A stretch of DNA of 64,000 nucleotides, from positions 186,001-250,000 of the forward strand of contig JACATO010001002.1 in the NCBI GenBank assembly GCA_018389105.1. Direction: 5' to 3'. The notes beneath the pieces are model-generated. The model made no database searches, was not told where the DNA came from, and worked only from the letters and a program-made list of their open reading frames with translations. Position numbers and translations under genes: made by a program. Shown here one piece after another: positions 62,101 to 64,000 of this stretch. Each line of letters opens with the position of its first letter. Position 1 is the stretch's first letter. This DNA comes from Nautilus pompilius (lineage: Eukaryota; Mollusca; Cephalopoda; Nautilida; Nautilidae).

Positions 62101-64000
62101 TCTTACCATTTGGATGATTCTAGGCGATTTTTATGATACTGACCAAAATTGTATACTTTTAAACTGAGATAGGTCGATTTGATTTAATGAAAAATGAGAT
62201 GAAATTAAGCAGTTCTACTCGACAGTATTTAGTGCGGACCTGTTTAAATAATAATAATAAAAGATGTCAGTTTCTTCTTAACACTGATCGTCTCAAATCA
62301 TTGGCCGTATGCTCACGCACCTTGTGGTGATAGCATCGCGAGTGCTGTATCACCTAATGTCTATCGATGTGAGCGTACTGTCCGTATGTTTTTGAATGGC
62401 GTACCAACCCTTTCATTGAGAGAAACCGAGCGAGGCCCACTAAATCTTCTCCTGTTTTTGACAGATCAAAATGCTGCGTCGTCGAAACTTTGAAACTGAC
62501 TGTCAGCGGGTAAAGACAAAACGCGCTTCGTTGATGGAATAACCGAACATAACGTTCGCAAGCGTCCAGCCCGGCGACTTCGCTCGTGCTCGTTACCGGG
62601 GTCGGTCCGGATCTCGGGGGAGAAAACTGGCCGTGATTTTGTGGTTTCGGAACGAGCGGCTCAAACTTCTGGTCTCGTTATTCCTCATCGAGAATTCGAG
62701 GCTTACGTCAATCTCAAATCTATTCGTTTATCTGAAACAAATTTTGCAAGAGGCGAGGCTCCGGCAGCAGCCTGAAGAGATCGGCCCCGAACGAGGAGGC
62801 TTCCCAATTTCTCCTAATAACGTCGCCAATGTTTGTCTAATGAATTAATTGATTTTTTTTGGTGGATTTTCTTTTGATAGCGTCGCTGACAATCGACGTT
62901 TTGGTTCGCTACTTACCATTTAATCTTCATTCTAGTAAATGGAAGGACTTGGAAATATCCGAAATGTTACTTTTATCGGATTTCATTTTTCCAGTATGAT
63001 GTGTGTAGTGAATCAACAAAGCATCATCCACTTGAGTAATTAGTCTTTGACAAAGAAGGCTGTTGGACTGTGCATTTAGATGCAAGATATGCAGCGGGAA
63101 CAAAGGTGATGAGAATATTCCCCACCTTCACAGAGTGCACTAATTACGTATCGCTTGCCTACCGCGGTTTCAAAAAGTTGCTGTCAAATAAATATTCCAT
63201 CAATTGATTAAACACGTAGATTGCCGATATCCGCCGTCATATAATCACACTTTTTTCCAGTTTTTGTATTTACTAACAGCATGTTTAATCTGGATAATAA
63301 CTCTGGAAACTTTCTAGCATGGAGGGGGAATGTTTCCATAACATTCAGAAGAGGTTGGCTTCCGTTCTTCGACAATGACATACTTTAACTTTCTTTTCTT
63401 CGTACTTTTGCTCACATCCCCCCCACCCAAAGATATTTTGTTCTTCTCCACGTAAGTTCTGTTTGACTAGGATCAAACAACTAGTCGGTTCTGTTGGACA
63501 GTTAATGAGAGAACTTATAATCTTGCATAACGAATGAGTCTGCAGGGTTATGTCGACAACCATACAAATAGGGCGTTGTGAGTGAACAATGGAGTGTATG
63601 GTGTAACGTTTTGTAGAGAAGGTTTGATACGTGATATCTGAGTGGTCTCCGAAAAGATCTCCTGAAGTAAAAGTCACGCAGTTCTCTATCCGGTACTCAG
63701 TGATTGCCGTCACCAGATACTAGGTAATCATTCAGCGAGTTCCGAGCCACATACGCACACGCCGTTGGATGGAAAGCGGGTATATTGCTGCCCAAAAGTG
63801 GCTCAGGACGACACACGGTTAATACCTGGCAGGTTGACTTTCTTTCGCAACACGTTACTCGTGTTACATAACGGAATAAGTGTTCGTTTTCCGGTTACAA
63901 GGGAGACAGACGATGCTGCCGAATTCGTGTAACTCGTGCCTAGTAACCGGTGCGCGGATTGCAGGAAATTGAAATGTAAAAAACTCTGGTACAATTTCCT
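59151..64000. other. No proven gene
   Basis: Unique AT-rich sequence. The minus strand from about 60270 to 59990 is open and reads a Lys-rich peptide (including KNPSGLQGKKATSREITIEF) that looks protein-like but matches no family I know. A TTGGTGAGG donor-like site lies inside it. A 122-codon minus frame at 63345-63713 also has no domain. CpG-richer sequence occurs at about 62500-62800. Confidence 0.4.

Overview
This window looks like intergenic or long-intron DNA from an animal nuclear genome. It is AT-rich and full of microsatellites. It has no operons, no ribosomal or tRNA genes, and no open frame that I can tie to a conserved host protein. The mix of (TTA)n, (GA)n and (CA)n arrays, Tc1/mariner relics and a pogo/Tigger relic fits a marine invertebrate, most plausibly a coleoid cephalopod such as an octopus. 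The lineage is inferred from repeat style, not proven. Open frames of 60-190 codons occur throughout on both strands, and most are compatible with chance.

Layout. 1-8 kb: a 36-bp minisatellite (1554-2157) open on both strands, dinucleotide arrays and a TA-flanked MITE (4672-4998). 8-20 kb: a second MITE at 8.1 kb, decayed Tc1-like transposase pieces at 11.6 and 18.6 kb, TTA arrays, a twin palindromic E-box at 15.5 kb and a 20-bp GC-alternating palindrome at 18.1 kb. 20-30 kb: a dense CpG block (21.84-22.15 kb), a Tigger-like MITE (25925-26502) and the N-terminus of a pogo/Tigger transposase (28.15-28.36 kb). 30-50 kb: long GA/CT arrays, three of them studded with the CREB/ATF palindrome TGACGTCA, plus long TTA arrays, one of them inside a second copy of the 4.7-kb MITE family. 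50-64 kb: a 705-bp mariner-like element with perfect 30-bp inverted ends and a still-open transposase C-terminus, two more decayed Tc1-like transposases (51.9-52.8 and 55.9-56.5 kb), and a very degenerate ~30-bp tandem repeat (58.8-59.15 kb).

No gene network can be described. What the sequence does show is repeat turnover: DNA transposons arriving and being internally deleted, a microsatellite that grew inside a MITE, and minisatellites that spread a bZIP-binding palindrome. The most interesting signals are the shared GACGTCA core across four unrelated-looking tandem arrays, the 36-bp array with changing higher-order period, and the paired GTCACGTGAC sites beside a CpG-richer stretch.
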